Below, one piece after another: positions 8,257 through 15,305 of a DNA stretch of 22,751 nucleotides. The first letter of the stretch is position 1; every line of letters begins with the position of its first letter. The DNA is from Proteobacteria bacterium UBA7447 (GTDB taxonomy: Bacteria; Pseudomonadota; Gammaproteobacteria; Arenicellales; UBA868). Under the pieces are notes generated by a model. It made no database searches. It saw nothing but the letters and a program-made list of their open reading frames with translations, and was not told the DNA's origin. A program made the translations under genes and the position numbers. Location: contig DLPX01000014.1 of NCBI GenBank assembly GCA_002477475.1, positions 10,884 through 33,634 on the forward strand, given 5' to 3'.

Positions 8257-9600
8257 ATGGACGTATCCGTAGAGACAACAGGCGCAATAGGCCGGAAGAT
8301 GACCGTAAAGGTGCCCGCCGAACAACTGGACGGTGCCGTGGCGGCACGGCTTAAGCGTTTGGCGCGCACCGCAAAAATTCCAGGCTTCCGGCCGGGCAAG
8401 ATTCCTATGAAGGTCATCGAGTCACGGTTCGCCGATCAGGCATTGGCCGAGGCGGCTGATGAGATCATCAGTTCGAGTTATAGGGAAGCGATAAACGGCG
8501 AGTCCCTGGATGCAGCGGGACCTCCCTCGATCGAGCCCAAAAACCTGACGCGTGGTGAGGATCTCGAGTTCATTGCGAATTTTGAAGTTTTTCCGGAGGT
8601 GCCGCGTACCGACATCCAGGACATGCCGATTGAGCGTCAGACCTGCGAGGTGGTCGATGATGACATTGACCGGACTATCGAGACATTGCGCGAGCAGCGT
8701 ACTACCTACGAAGCTGCCGAGAAAGCGTCGGAAGAAGGCGATCGGGTCCTGATGGATTTTGAGGGCCGCGTTGACGGTGAGGTATTCGAGGGGGGTGAAG
8801 CAAAAGATTATCCAGTGGTCTTGGGCAAGGGGGCGCTCCTGCCCGAATTTGAGTCCGGAGTCACTGGCACCCGAGCCGGGGAAGAAGTCACGGTGCAGCT
8901 GACTTTCCCTGAGGATTATCCCGGCGCACAGGTGGCTGGCAAAGTCGCCGAGTTCAAGATTAGCGTGAAGGAGGTCGGAGCGCCGAAGGTGCCTGAAATC
9001 GACGAGGACTTTGTGCGAACTTTTGGGGTGGAGGACGTATCGGAATCGGCATTTCGCCAAGAGATTCGAACCAGTCTTGAGCGGGAGCGTGACCAGCGTG
9101 CCCGTGCTCAGGTACGCCAAGCGGTTCTTGAAGCGTTGATGAAAGATAACGAATTTGACGCACCCTCCGCCCTTGTCGACGAAGAGATCAATCGATCCAT
9201 TATGGCAATGCGTCAACAACTTGAGCAGCAGGGCCTGCCCCATGATGCGCCCATTGATCGAGCGAACTACCTGGACGAGGCCTATCGCCGGGTACGTTTA
9301 GGCCTGGCGATGCACGGAGTCGTAAAGCGGCTCGAAATTAAGCCAGATGCTGATCGGGTACGCGCACGCGTTGAGGAAATGGGTTCAACCTACAGCGACC
9401 CAGAGCAGTTTGTCCGCTGGTATTTCGAGGACAAGAGTCGGCTTGCCCAGATCGAGTCCATGATTATCGAAGAGCAGGCAATTGATGCGCTACTTGAGGA
9501 AGCAAGCATCACAGACACCACTGTGAGTTTCGCAGAGTTCATGCGTCCACCGGGGCCTGCTACAGTAGCAGCAGAAGACGATAATAGTGACGCAGAATAA
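8257..9600 (+). CDS. tig: Trigger factor, ribosome-associated chaperone and peptidyl-prolyl isomerase
   Basis: Trigger factor docks on ribosomal protein L23 at the tunnel exit and shields nascent chains. The 447 residues compare with 432 in E. coli. The ribosome-binding domain carries the signature GFRPGKIP (43-50). The FKBP-type isomerase domain spans about 160-240 (GDRVLMDFEG through AEFKISVKEV), and the rest is the helical substrate-cradling domain with an acidic tail. I chose the ATG at 8257 because MDVSVETTG matches E. coli MQVSVETTQ; the frame is open back to an ATG at 8206, but those 17 codons resemble no trigger factor. A purine-rich AAGGCAGG lies upstream. No clear promoter is visible between tRNA-Leu and tig, so read-through from the tRNA cluster is possible. 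clpP starts 22 bp downstream. Confidence 0.97.
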   Translation: MDVSVETTGAIGRKMTVKVPAEQLDGAVAARLKRLARTAKIPGFRPGKIPMKVIESRFADQALAEAADEIISSSYREAINGESLDAAGPPSIEPKNLTRGEDLEFIANFEVFPEVPRTDIQDMPIERQTCEVVDDDIDRTIETLREQRTTYEAAEKASEEGDRVLMDFEGRVDGEVFEGGEAKDYPVVLGKGALLPEFESGVTGTRAGEEVTVQLTFPEDYPGAQVAGKVAEFKISVKEVGAPKVPEIDEDFVRTFGVEDVSESAFRQEIRTSLERERDQRARAQVRQAVLEALMKDNEFDAPSALVDEEINRSIMAMRQQLEQQGLPHDAPIDRANYLDEAYRRVRLGLAMHGVVKRLEIKPDADRVRARVEEMGSTYSDPEQFVRWYFEDKSRLAQIESMIIEEQAIDALLEEASITDTTVSFAEFMRPPGPATVAAEDDNSDAE

Positions 9601-9622
9601 TCTGAATGATGAGTGAAAGAAT

Positions 9623-10258
9623 ATGACAAGTAAATTTCAGGACCCTGAACTCGCGACGACACAGAACCTTGGTCTGGTGCCCATGGTCATTGAGACCACA
9701 GGAAGGGGCGAGCGTGCCTTTGACATCTACTCGCGTTTGCTGAAGGAGCGAGTGGTGTTTATGGTCGGCCCGGTCGAAGATCACATGGCCAACCTGATTG
9801 TGGCGCAGCTGCTGTTTCTTGAATCGGAGAATCCGGATAAGGATATCCATCTTTACATCAATTCACCGGGCGGTGCGGTGAATGCTGGCATGGCCATCTA
9901 TGACACTATGCAGTTTGTTCGGCCGAATATCAGCACGGTCTGCATGGGCCAGGCTGCCAGTATGGGCGCAGTCATATTGGCCGGCGGTGCTCCTGGCAAG
10001 CGCTTTACCCTGCCGCATGCCCGAATCATGATCCACCAGCCCTGGGGCGGGTTTCAGGGGCAGGCCACCGATATTGATATCCATGCTCGGGAAATTCTCC
10101 GACTGCGAGAAAGGCTGAATCAGGTTCTTGCCTCACACACAGGACGCGACGTGGAGGCTGTCAGTGCTGACACCGAAAGGGATAACTTCATGGATGAGCA
10201 TGAGGCGGTCGAATACGGAATCGTGGATCGGGTGTTAAAGAGTCGTGAAGAAGAATGA
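9623..10258 (+). CDS. clpP: ATP-dependent Clp protease proteolytic subunit
   Basis: ClpP forms the tetradecameric serine-protease barrel that degrades substrates fed by ClpX (or ClpA). The 211 residues match the family. The catalytic triad is visible: Ser113 in GQAASMGA, His138 in MIHQP and Asp187 in DTERDNF, each two residues beyond the E. coli numbering. The oligomerisation segment YINSPGGAV is at 78-86. The first 16 residues look like the autocatalytically removed propeptide, with the mature end near GLVPMVIE (17-24); that site is inferred from E. coli. The ATG follows a weak GAAAGA. It is probably in one operon with tig, 22 bp upstream, and clpX follows after 129 bp. Confidence 0.98.
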   Translation: MTSKFQDPELATTQNLGLVPMVIETTGRGERAFDIYSRLLKERVVFMVGPVEDHMANLIVAQLLFLESENPDKDIHLYINSPGGAVNAGMAIYDTMQFVRPNISTVCMGQAASMGAVILAGGAPGKRFTLPHARIMIHQPWGGFQGQATDIDIHAREILRLRERLNQVLASHTGRDVEAVSADTERDNFMDEHEAVEYGIVDRVLKSREEE

Positions 10259-10291
10259 TCCGTATGCGGCCAGTGCGCAGTAAACGGGCGC

Positions 10292-10320
10292 TTGCAATTT
10301 TTTCTTAAAACTTGCATCTT
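10292..10320 (+). promoter_or_regulatory. Weak sigma-70-like promoter candidate before clpX
   Basis: TTGCAA (10292-10297), a 17-bp spacer and CATCTT (10315-10320) lie in the 129-bp clpP-clpX gap. The -35 is fair, but the -10 matches only three of six consensus positions. CTTGCA occurs twice, twenty bp apart (10291 and 10311). An internal clpX promoter is plausible but unproven; cotranscription with clpP is the default. Confidence 0.22.
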
Positions 10321-10387
10321 TAGAGGCTGGAAAAAAGGATAAAGCCAGAATTCATCTGGTATTTCACTGACAGAGGCGCGAAGATTC

Positions 10388-11677
10388 ATGGCCGAGGGCG
10401 ACGAAGACAAGAAAGGCGAAAAACTGCTGTATTGCTCCTTTTGCGGGAAGAGCCAGCACGAGGTTCGGAAACTGATCGCTGGACCGTCTGTGTTTGTCTG
10501 CGACGAGTGTGTCGAACTTTGCAACGAGATTATTCGCGAGGAAGCCGAAGAAACTGATAGTGCGGAAACCTCCGATCCGCGTTACCCCACTCCGCGTGAG
10601 ATCTGTGAGCGTCTGGATGACTATGTTATTGGCCAGGCCGAAGCCAAAAAAGTGCTTTCAGTAGCGGTTTACAACCATTACAAGCGAATCGAGCACGAAG
10701 AGGCCAACGGCGCTTCCGCTGAGGTAGATATCTCCAAGAGCAATATCCTGATGATCGGCCCGACCGGATCAGGGAAAACGCTCTTGGCGGAAACGCTGGC
10801 GCATGAGCTGAACGTGCCGTTCACCATTGCGGATGCAACGACGCTGACGGAAGCCGGTTATGTGGGCGAAGATGTCGAAAATATTATTCAAAAGCTGCTG
10901 CAGAAATGCGATTACGATGTAGAGAAAGCTCAGGTCGGGATCGTTTATATCGACGAGATCGATAAGATTTCCCGCAAGGCAGATAATCCCTCGATCACGA
11001 GAGACGTGTCCGGTGAGGGAGTGCAGCAGGCACTGCTTAAATTAATTGAGGGAACGGTTGCATCTGTGCCGCCCCAGGGAGGCAGAAAGCATCCGCAGCA
11101 GGAGTTTCTCCAAGTCGATACTCGCAACGTCCTGTTCATTTGCGGCGGAGCGTTCGCAGGGCTCGAGAGAGTGATTCAGGAGCGCTCTGAGAAATCCGGA
11201 ATCGGTTTTGGGGCTGATATCAAAAGCAAGACCGAGGATGAACGGTTGACGGAATTCCTCAACGATCTAGAGCCTGAAGACCTGGTCAAATATGGACTGA
11301 TTCCCGAGTTCGTCGGCCGGATGCCAGTAATAGCCACTCTGGAAGAGCTCGACGAAGACGCTCTGGTCACCATTCTGACAGAGCCAAAGAATTCACTCGT
11401 CAAGCAGTATCAGAAGCTGTTTGAACTCGAGGGTGTCGCGCTTGAAATCAGGGACGATGCATTGAGCGCAATAGCGAAGCGGGCGCTGGCCCGAAAGACT
11501 GGTGCTCGCGGCCTGCGGTCCATACTGGAAAAAGCCCTTCTGGAGACCATGTTTGAATTGCCATCGATGGATAATGTCTCCCGCGTCACCGTGGATGCCA
11601 ACGTCATTGAGTCTGGCGCGCAACCACTCTTCATGTACGAAGAAGCCCAAAGAAGCGTTTCCAGCCAGTCCTCCTGA
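10388..11677 (+). CDS. clpX: ATP-dependent Clp protease ATP-binding subunit ClpX
   Basis: ClpX is the hexameric AAA+ unfoldase that recognises degrons (for example ssrA tags) and threads proteins into ClpP. The 429 residues match the family. The zinc-binding domain has four cysteines (16, 19, 38, 41). Walker A GPTGSGKT is at 124-131, pore-1 loop GYVG at 157-160, Walker B IVYIDE at 185-190, the RKH loop at 233-235, and the IGF tripeptide that docks on ClpP at 272-274, with SGIGFG conserved. The arginine-rich sensor-2 region GARGLR is near the C-terminus. All parts needed for a working ClpXP are present with clpP just upstream. The ATG is preceded by an imperfect GAGGCGCGAAG. lon follows after 259 bp. 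Confidence 0.98.
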   Translation: MAEGDEDKKGEKLLYCSFCGKSQHEVRKLIAGPSVFVCDECVELCNEIIREEAEETDSAETSDPRYPTPREICERLDDYVIGQAEAKKVLSVAVYNHYKRIEHEEANGASAEVDISKSNILMIGPTGSGKTLLAETLAHELNVPFTIADATTLTEAGYVGEDVENIIQKLLQKCDYDVEKAQVGIVYIDEIDKISRKADNPSITRDVSGEGVQQALLKLIEGTVASVPPQGGRKHPQQEFLQVDTRNVLFICGGAFAGLERVIQERSEKSGIGFGADIKSKTEDERLTEFLNDLEPEDLVKYGLIPEFVGRMPVIATLEELDEDALVTILTEPKNSLVKQYQKLFELEGVALEIRDDALSAIAKRALARKTGARGLRSILEKALLETMFELPSMDNVSRVTVDANVIESGAQPLFMYEEAQRSVSSQSS

Positions 11678-11761
11678 TTTTTCCTGTTTTATCGAGGGGC
11701 TCTTGGGCGCTTGCCCGCTGCCGTGGCAGGCTGGTCGCTGCGGACTACCATGTACTACAGG

Positions 11762-11776
11762 CGGTGTTCAACACCG
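11762..11776. repeat. Perfect 15-bp palindrome upstream of lon
   Basis: CGGTGTT-C-AACACCG is a perfect seven-base inverted repeat around a single central C, about 160 bp before the lon start and 85 bp after the clpX stop. Its half-site GGTGTTC recurs in the dyad at the start of the hupB transcript (14581-14606). It could be an operator for an unidentified regulator. No T-run follows, so it is not a standard terminator. Confidence 0.5.
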
Positions 11777-11829
11777 GCCGCATTCGCGTTTAGTGCGATT
11801 CTTTTCTACGCGGCATTTGTGCCTGAAGT

Positions 11830-11883
11830 CTTGAAATGCCGTCTTGGCGCCCTCACAATTAATCTATGACCCCGGCGTATAGT
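11830..11883 (+). promoter_or_regulatory. Candidate lon promoter region
   Basis: CTTGAA (11830-11835) is a perfect sigma-32 -35 core. Fourteen bp later comes CCCTCACA (11850-11857), which keeps only the CCC of CCCCATNT. Downstream, TATAGT (11878-11883) is a good sigma-70 -10 but lacks a clear -35. lon is heat-inducible through sigma-32 in E. coli, so a degenerate heat-shock promoter is plausible. The element is not as convincing as those of clpB and htpG. Confidence 0.35.
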
Positions 11884-11936
11884 CGTGGTACCGGGTCGTA
11901 ATTTTCGACCTCTGAAATGAACCGACGGATACAGTT

Positions 11937-14360
11937 ATGAGCGAAGATTCCCCTACCGAAGACATTACCCCCCGCACCCGCTACCAGATGTTGCCGCTTC
12001 GCGATGTCGTGGTATTCCCCCATATGGTGCTGCCGCTTTTTGTCGGTCGGGAGAAATCGATTAATGCCCTGGAAGAGGCTGTCCAGTCAGGTAAACAGAT
12101 ATTCCTTGCGGCCCAGCACGACGCAGCGGACGATGATCCGGCGCCCGAAAATATCTTCGGCATCGGGACGGTTGCCAATATCCTGCAATTGCTGAAACTG
12201 CCGGACGGCACCGTGAAGGTATTGGTGGAAGGGGTCTCCCGCGCGGGGATTGTGAACTACGTTGAAACCGAAGAAAGTTTTGTTGTCGACGCCGCACCGA
12301 TTGGGGAAGGGGAGTTCGACGAGCGCGAAGGAGAGGTCCTAATGCGCACGGTAACGTCCGAGTTCGAGCAGTACGTCAAGCTTAACTCCAAGATCCCCCC
12401 GGAGGTGCTGACTTCTCTCAGCGGTATCGAAGACCCGGGTCGGCTGGCCGATACGATCGCAGCTCATCTGACTTTACGCAATGATGAGAAACAGAAGATC
12501 CTCGAACTGGGGAATGCGCGGGAGCGACTTGAACATATCCTGGGCATCATGGAGTCAGAGATTGATCTGCTCCAGGTGGAAAAGCGGCTTCGCGGGCGTG
12601 TAAAGAAGCAGATGGAGAAAAGCCAGCGGGAGTATTACCTGAACGAGCAGATGAAGGCGATTCAGAAAGAGCTCGGTGACATGGACGATGCGCCCAACGA
12701 GATGGAAGAACTTCAGCAGAAAGTTGAAGAAGCGGGTATGCCCAAAGAGGCTCGCGAGAAAGCAGAGTCCGAGTTGAAAAAGCTCCGTATGATGTCACCG
12801 ATGTCTGCCGAGGCAACGGTCGTGCGCAATTACGTTGAGTGGCTGGCGCAGGTACCGTGGAAGAAACGAAGCCGGGTGCTGAAAGACCTTGCCAAAGCTG
12901 AATCCGTGTTGGAAGCGGACCACTTTGGTCTAGACAAAGTGAAGGAGCGGATCCTTGAGTATCTCGCGGTTCAGCAGCGGATCAATAAGGTCAAAGGCCC
13001 CATCCTGTGCCTCGTGGGCCCCCCGGGGGTAGGGAAAACTTCCCTGGGCGAGTCCATCGCTCGCGCCACCAATCGCAAGTTTATACGAATGTCCCTGGGC
13101 GGTGTCCGTGATGAAGCGGAAATCCGTGGTCATCGCCGGACCTATATCGGGTCTTTGCCGGGTAAGATTATTCAGAACATGGCCCGCACCGGCACCCGCA
13201 ACCCGTTGTTCATGCTGGATGAAGTTGACAAGATGTCGATGGACTTTCGCGGGGATCCTTCGTCGGCTTTATTGGAGGTTCTTGATCCGGAGCAGAATCA
13301 CAAGTTTGGTGATCATTACCTCGAGGTTGACTATGATTTGTCCGAAGTGATGTTTGTCGCAACGGCCAACACGTTGAATATTCCCGGTCCGCTTCTGGAT
13401 CGGATGGAAGTTATTCGCATCTCGGGATATACCGAGGATGAGAAAATTGCTATTGCGACCCGGTACCTGGTGGACAAGCAAAAGGGCAACAATGGCCTGA
13501 AGGAAGGCGAGATCAGTATCAATCGTCAGGCTTTGACCGATATCGTTCGCTATTACACCCGCGAAGCGGGTGTTCGTGGACTGGATCGTGAAATCGCGAA
13601 AATCTGCCGCAAGGTGGCGAAAGAGCTGGTGCTGGATACCTCGCGAACCCGTGTTCAGGTATCTTCGCGGAATCTGGGCAAGTACCTCGGGGTGCAGCGC
13701 CATCGTTTCGGACGAGTCGAGGAGGGGAACCGGGTCGGACAAGTGACCGGCCTTGCTTGGACAGAAGTCGGCGGTGAACTGCTTTCTATTGAGGCCGCGC
13801 TGATGCCTGGCAAGGGAAAGCAAAGTTTCACTGGAAAACTGGGCGATGTGATGCAGGAATCAATCCAGGCGGCAATGTCAGTGGTGCGGACGCGTTCGAC
13901 CCAGTACGGTATCGACACAGACTTTTTCCAAAGTAAAGATATTCATATCCACGTGCCGGAAGGCGCGACGCCCAAAGACGGTCCGAGCGCAGGAATCGGC
14001 ATGTGCACGGCTGTGATTTCTGCGATCACCGGAATTCCTGCACGATCGGATGTCGCGATGACCGGCGAAATTACGCTGCGTGGCGAAGTGCTGCCTATCG
14101 GGGGACTGAAAGAGAAGCTTTTGGCCGCGCATCGTGGCGGCATTGGAACGGTGATGATACCCAAGGAAAATGAGAAAGATCTTGTGGAGATCCCGGCCAA
14201 CATCAAAAGCTGCCTTGAAATCATTCCGGTTCGCTGGATCGACGAGGTGATCACGGTCGCCTTGGAGCACATGCCCGAGTCCATTGAAGGAGACGACGGA
14301 GTGTCGGCATCTCCCAAGACAAAAAAAGAGTCAACCAAGACCCCGGCCCGGGCGCACTAA
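11937..14360 (+). CDS. lon: ATP-dependent endopeptidase La (Lon protease)
   Basis: Lon is a hexameric cytosolic AAA+ serine protease for misfolded and selected regulatory proteins. The 807 residues compare with 784 in E. coli. The N-terminal substrate-recognition domain (about 15-210, from LPLRDVVVFPHMVLPLFVGR) is followed by a helical linker, then the AAA+ module with Walker A GPPGVGKT (361-368) and Walker B FMLDEVDK. The protease domain has the Ser-Lys dyad: Ser684 in PKDGPSAG and Lys727 in GGLKEK, five residues beyond the E. coli numbering. The tail after about residue 783 is a low-complexity Lys/Ser/Thr extension encoded over an A7 run (14321-14327). The ATG lacks a strong Shine-Dalgarno (CGGATA nearby). 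A promoter of its own is likely given the 259-bp gap after clpX. Confidence 0.98.
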   Translation: MSEDSPTEDITPRTRYQMLPLRDVVVFPHMVLPLFVGREKSINALEEAVQSGKQIFLAAQHDAADDDPAPENIFGIGTVANILQLLKLPDGTVKVLVEGVSRAGIVNYVETEESFVVDAAPIGEGEFDEREGEVLMRTVTSEFEQYVKLNSKIPPEVLTSLSGIEDPGRLADTIAAHLTLRNDEKQKILELGNARERLEHILGIMESEIDLLQVEKRLRGRVKKQMEKSQREYYLNEQMKAIQKELGDMDDAPNEMEELQQKVEEAGMPKEAREKAESELKKLRMMSPMSAEATVVRNYVEWLAQVPWKKRSRVLKDLAKAESVLEADHFGLDKVKERILEYLAVQQRINKVKGPILCLVGPPGVGKTSLGESIARATNRKFIRMSLGGVRDEAEIRGHRRTYIGSLPGKIIQNMARTGTRNPLFMLDEVDKMSMDFRGDPSSALLEVLDPEQNHKFGDHYLEVDYDLSEVMFVATANTLNIPGPLLDRMEVIRISGYTEDEKIAIATRYLVDKQKGNNGLKEGEISINRQALTDIVRYYTREAGVRGLDREIAKICRKVAKELVLDTSRTRVQVSSRNLGKYLGVQRHRFGRVEEGNRVGQVTGLAWTEVGGELLSIEAALMPGKGKQSFTGKLGDVMQESIQAAMSVVRTRSTQYGIDTDFFQSKDIHIHVPEGATPKDGPSAGIGMCTAVISAITGIPARSDVAMTGEITLRGEVLPIGGLKEKLLAAHRGGIGTVMIPKENEKDLVEIPANIKSCLEIIPVRWIDEVITVALEHMPESIEGDDGVSASPKTKKESTKTPARAH

Positions 14361-14397
14361 CCGCGGTTCTGCTGCGAAGGCCGGGTCCAAGGCGCTG

Positions 14398-14415
14398 GCC
14401 CGGAATTCGGGCTTT
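14398..14415 (+). terminator. Weak candidate terminator after lon
   Basis: GCCCG (14398-14402), loop GAATT, CGGGC (14408-14412) and then TTT. The stem is short but G+C-rich, and it sits 38 bp after the lon stop. Only three Ts follow, so it may be a pause or partial terminator. Confidence 0.3.
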
Positions 14416-14539
14416 GGCGGGATCCCGTTGCATCGAGATTCCGCAAAAGCAACGATAAAACGAGCAAATGGACGCACTTATTAGTGTTGTTTCTTAACTC
14501 ACGCGGAGCACCATGAGTCCTTATTTGGGTGATCGGTTA

Positions 14540-14567
14540 TTGACTCTTTTGAGGTGATTGGTATAAC
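14540..14567 (+). promoter_or_regulatory. Sigma-70 promoter of hupB
   Basis: TTGACT (14540-14545), a 16-bp spacer and TATAAC (14562-14567) match the consensus at five of six bases each. Transcription should start near 14574, just before the dyad at 14581. The leader would be about 120 nt. This is one of the two clearest housekeeping promoters in the window and implies hupB is expressed independently of lon. Confidence 0.8.
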
Positions 14568-14580
14568 CGTGGCGTAAGCA

Positions 14581-14606
14581 GGTGTTCTAGAATTCTAGAG
14601 AACACC
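14581..14606. repeat. Dyad at the 5' end of the hupB transcript
   Basis: Perfect eight-base arms GGTGTTCT (14581-14588) and AGAACACC (14599-14606) flank a ten-base centre that is itself part of the palindrome CTAGAATTCTAG. The dyad begins a few bases after the predicted start site, so it could be an operator that blocks initiation or a 5' stem-loop in the mRNA. No T-run follows directly. Confidence 0.55.
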
Positions 14607-14662
14607 GCGTAGTGTCAGTAGCGAGTTTTTGTCGGCACGATGCAAAGCGGTACGCTAGCGCA

Positions 14663-14695
14663 ATGGAGAAAATGGAGAAAGGGAGGACAAAGTGA
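14663..14695 (+). other. Possible ten-codon leader ORF with reiterated Shine-Dalgarno-like repeats
   Basis: Two tandem copies of ATGGAGAAA (14663-14680) are followed by GGGAGGA (14681-14687). The first ATG opens a frame MEKMEKGRTK whose TGA (14693-14695) overlaps the hupB ATG by one base (TGATG). Only the last purine tract is well placed for hupB. Translation of this short frame is unproven and it has no good ribosome site itself. Confidence 0.25.
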
Positions 14696-14967
14696 TGAAT
14701 AAAGCAGAGTTGATTGATGCGGTTTCGGAGAAAACCGGGCTGGGAAAGAGTCAGTCGGGCGCGGCGGTTGAGTCGGTTCTGGATGTCATCACTGAGGCGC
14801 TGACAAACGGCGATAGCGTCTCGTTGGTTGGTTTTGGGATCTTCTCCGTCAGTGAGCGTGCGGGGCGGGTTGGCCGTAATCCCCGAACTGGCGAAAGCAT
14901 CACGATCGCACCCTCCAAGGCACCTAAGTTCAAGGCTGGAAAAGGCCTTAAGGATGCCGTAAACTAG
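14695..14967 (+). CDS. hupB: DNA-binding protein HU-beta
   Basis: HU is a small dimeric nucleoid protein that bends DNA without strong sequence specificity. From the ATG at 14695 the product is 90 residues, exactly the E. coli HU-beta length, and opens MNKAELIDAVSEKTG. The conserved LVGFGIFSV segment and the DNA-gripping arm GRNPRTGESITIAPSKAPKFKAGK are intact, and the C-terminus ALKDAVN-like (GLKDAVN) is typical. The frame also allows a GTG at 14692, but ATG fits the family and lies seven bases after GGGAGGA. The position after lon is conserved in E. coli and Pseudomonas. IHF subunits are related but differ in their arm and ends. It has its own sigma-70 promoter (14540-14567). Confidence 0.97.
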   Translation: MNKAELIDAVSEKTGLGKSQSGAAVESVLDVITEALTNGDSVSLVGFGIFSVSERAGRVGRNPRTGESITIAPSKAPKFKAGKGLKDAVN

Positions 14968-14980
14968 CGCGCCCCTCTCG

Positions 14981-15056
14981 GGGTGCTTAGCTCAGTTGGG
15001 AGAGCGTCGCCCTTACAAGGCGAAGGTCGTAGGTTCGAACCCTACAGCACCCACCA
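14981..15056 (+). tRNA. tRNA-Val (UAC)
   Basis: A 76-nt cloverleaf with acceptor GGGTGCT/AGCACCC and encoded CCA. The anticodon stem-loop TCGCC-CTTACAA-GGCGA gives anticodon TAC. It starts 13 bp after the hupB stop, so it is likely processed from the hupB transcript. Confidence 0.97.
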
Positions 15057-15102
15057 GGAAGGTCAGGAAATCCGTCTGTATTAACGGGCGGAGCTCAGTT
15101 TT

Positions 15103-15179
15103 GGAGCGGTAGTTCAGTTGGTTAGAATACCGGCCTGTCACGCCGGTGGTCGCGGGTTCGAGTCCCGTCCGCTCCGCCA
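15103..15179 (+). tRNA. tRNA-Asp (GUC)
   Basis: A 77-nt cloverleaf with acceptor GGAGCGG/CCGCTCC, discriminator G and encoded CCA. The anticodon stem-loop CCGGC-CTGTCAC-GCCGG gives anticodon GTC. It lies 46 bp after tRNA-Val and 126 bp before ppiD. Confidence 0.97.
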
Positions 15180-15305
15180 ATTCTTATTTGGCACCCGGCA
15201 CACGCCGGAAAAGGGAATCATCCGGGACGTCTGGGGTAAAGTTTCCTGACAGGGTCCCAGATGACGAAGCGACCCACGCCATAAATAATACAGAACTGAA
15301 CGACT

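Larger units (their letters stand above)
14361..14694 (+). other. lon-hupB intergenic region (334 bp)
   Basis: The first hundred bases hold G+C-rich inverted repeats after lon, including the hairpin at 14398-14412. The middle (about 14416-14539) is A+T-rich with no convincing gene. The last 155 bases hold the hupB promoter, a dyad, an eight-base palindrome CGCTAGCG (14653-14660) and the reiterated purine-rich leader. A basic reading frame in the +1 phase of lon remains open to 14484 but has no independent support as a gene. Confidence 0.6.

Noticed and set aside
15195..15208. CCGGC-ACAC-GCCGG stem after tRNA-Asp as a terminator
   Set aside because: It is followed by an A-run on the coding strand instead of Ts, so termination of the plus-strand transcript is not supported.
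15235..15249. CpxR-like box (GTAAA-N5-CTGAC) before ppiD
   Set aside because: Only one half matches the GTAAA-N5-GTAAA consensus; not enough to claim.
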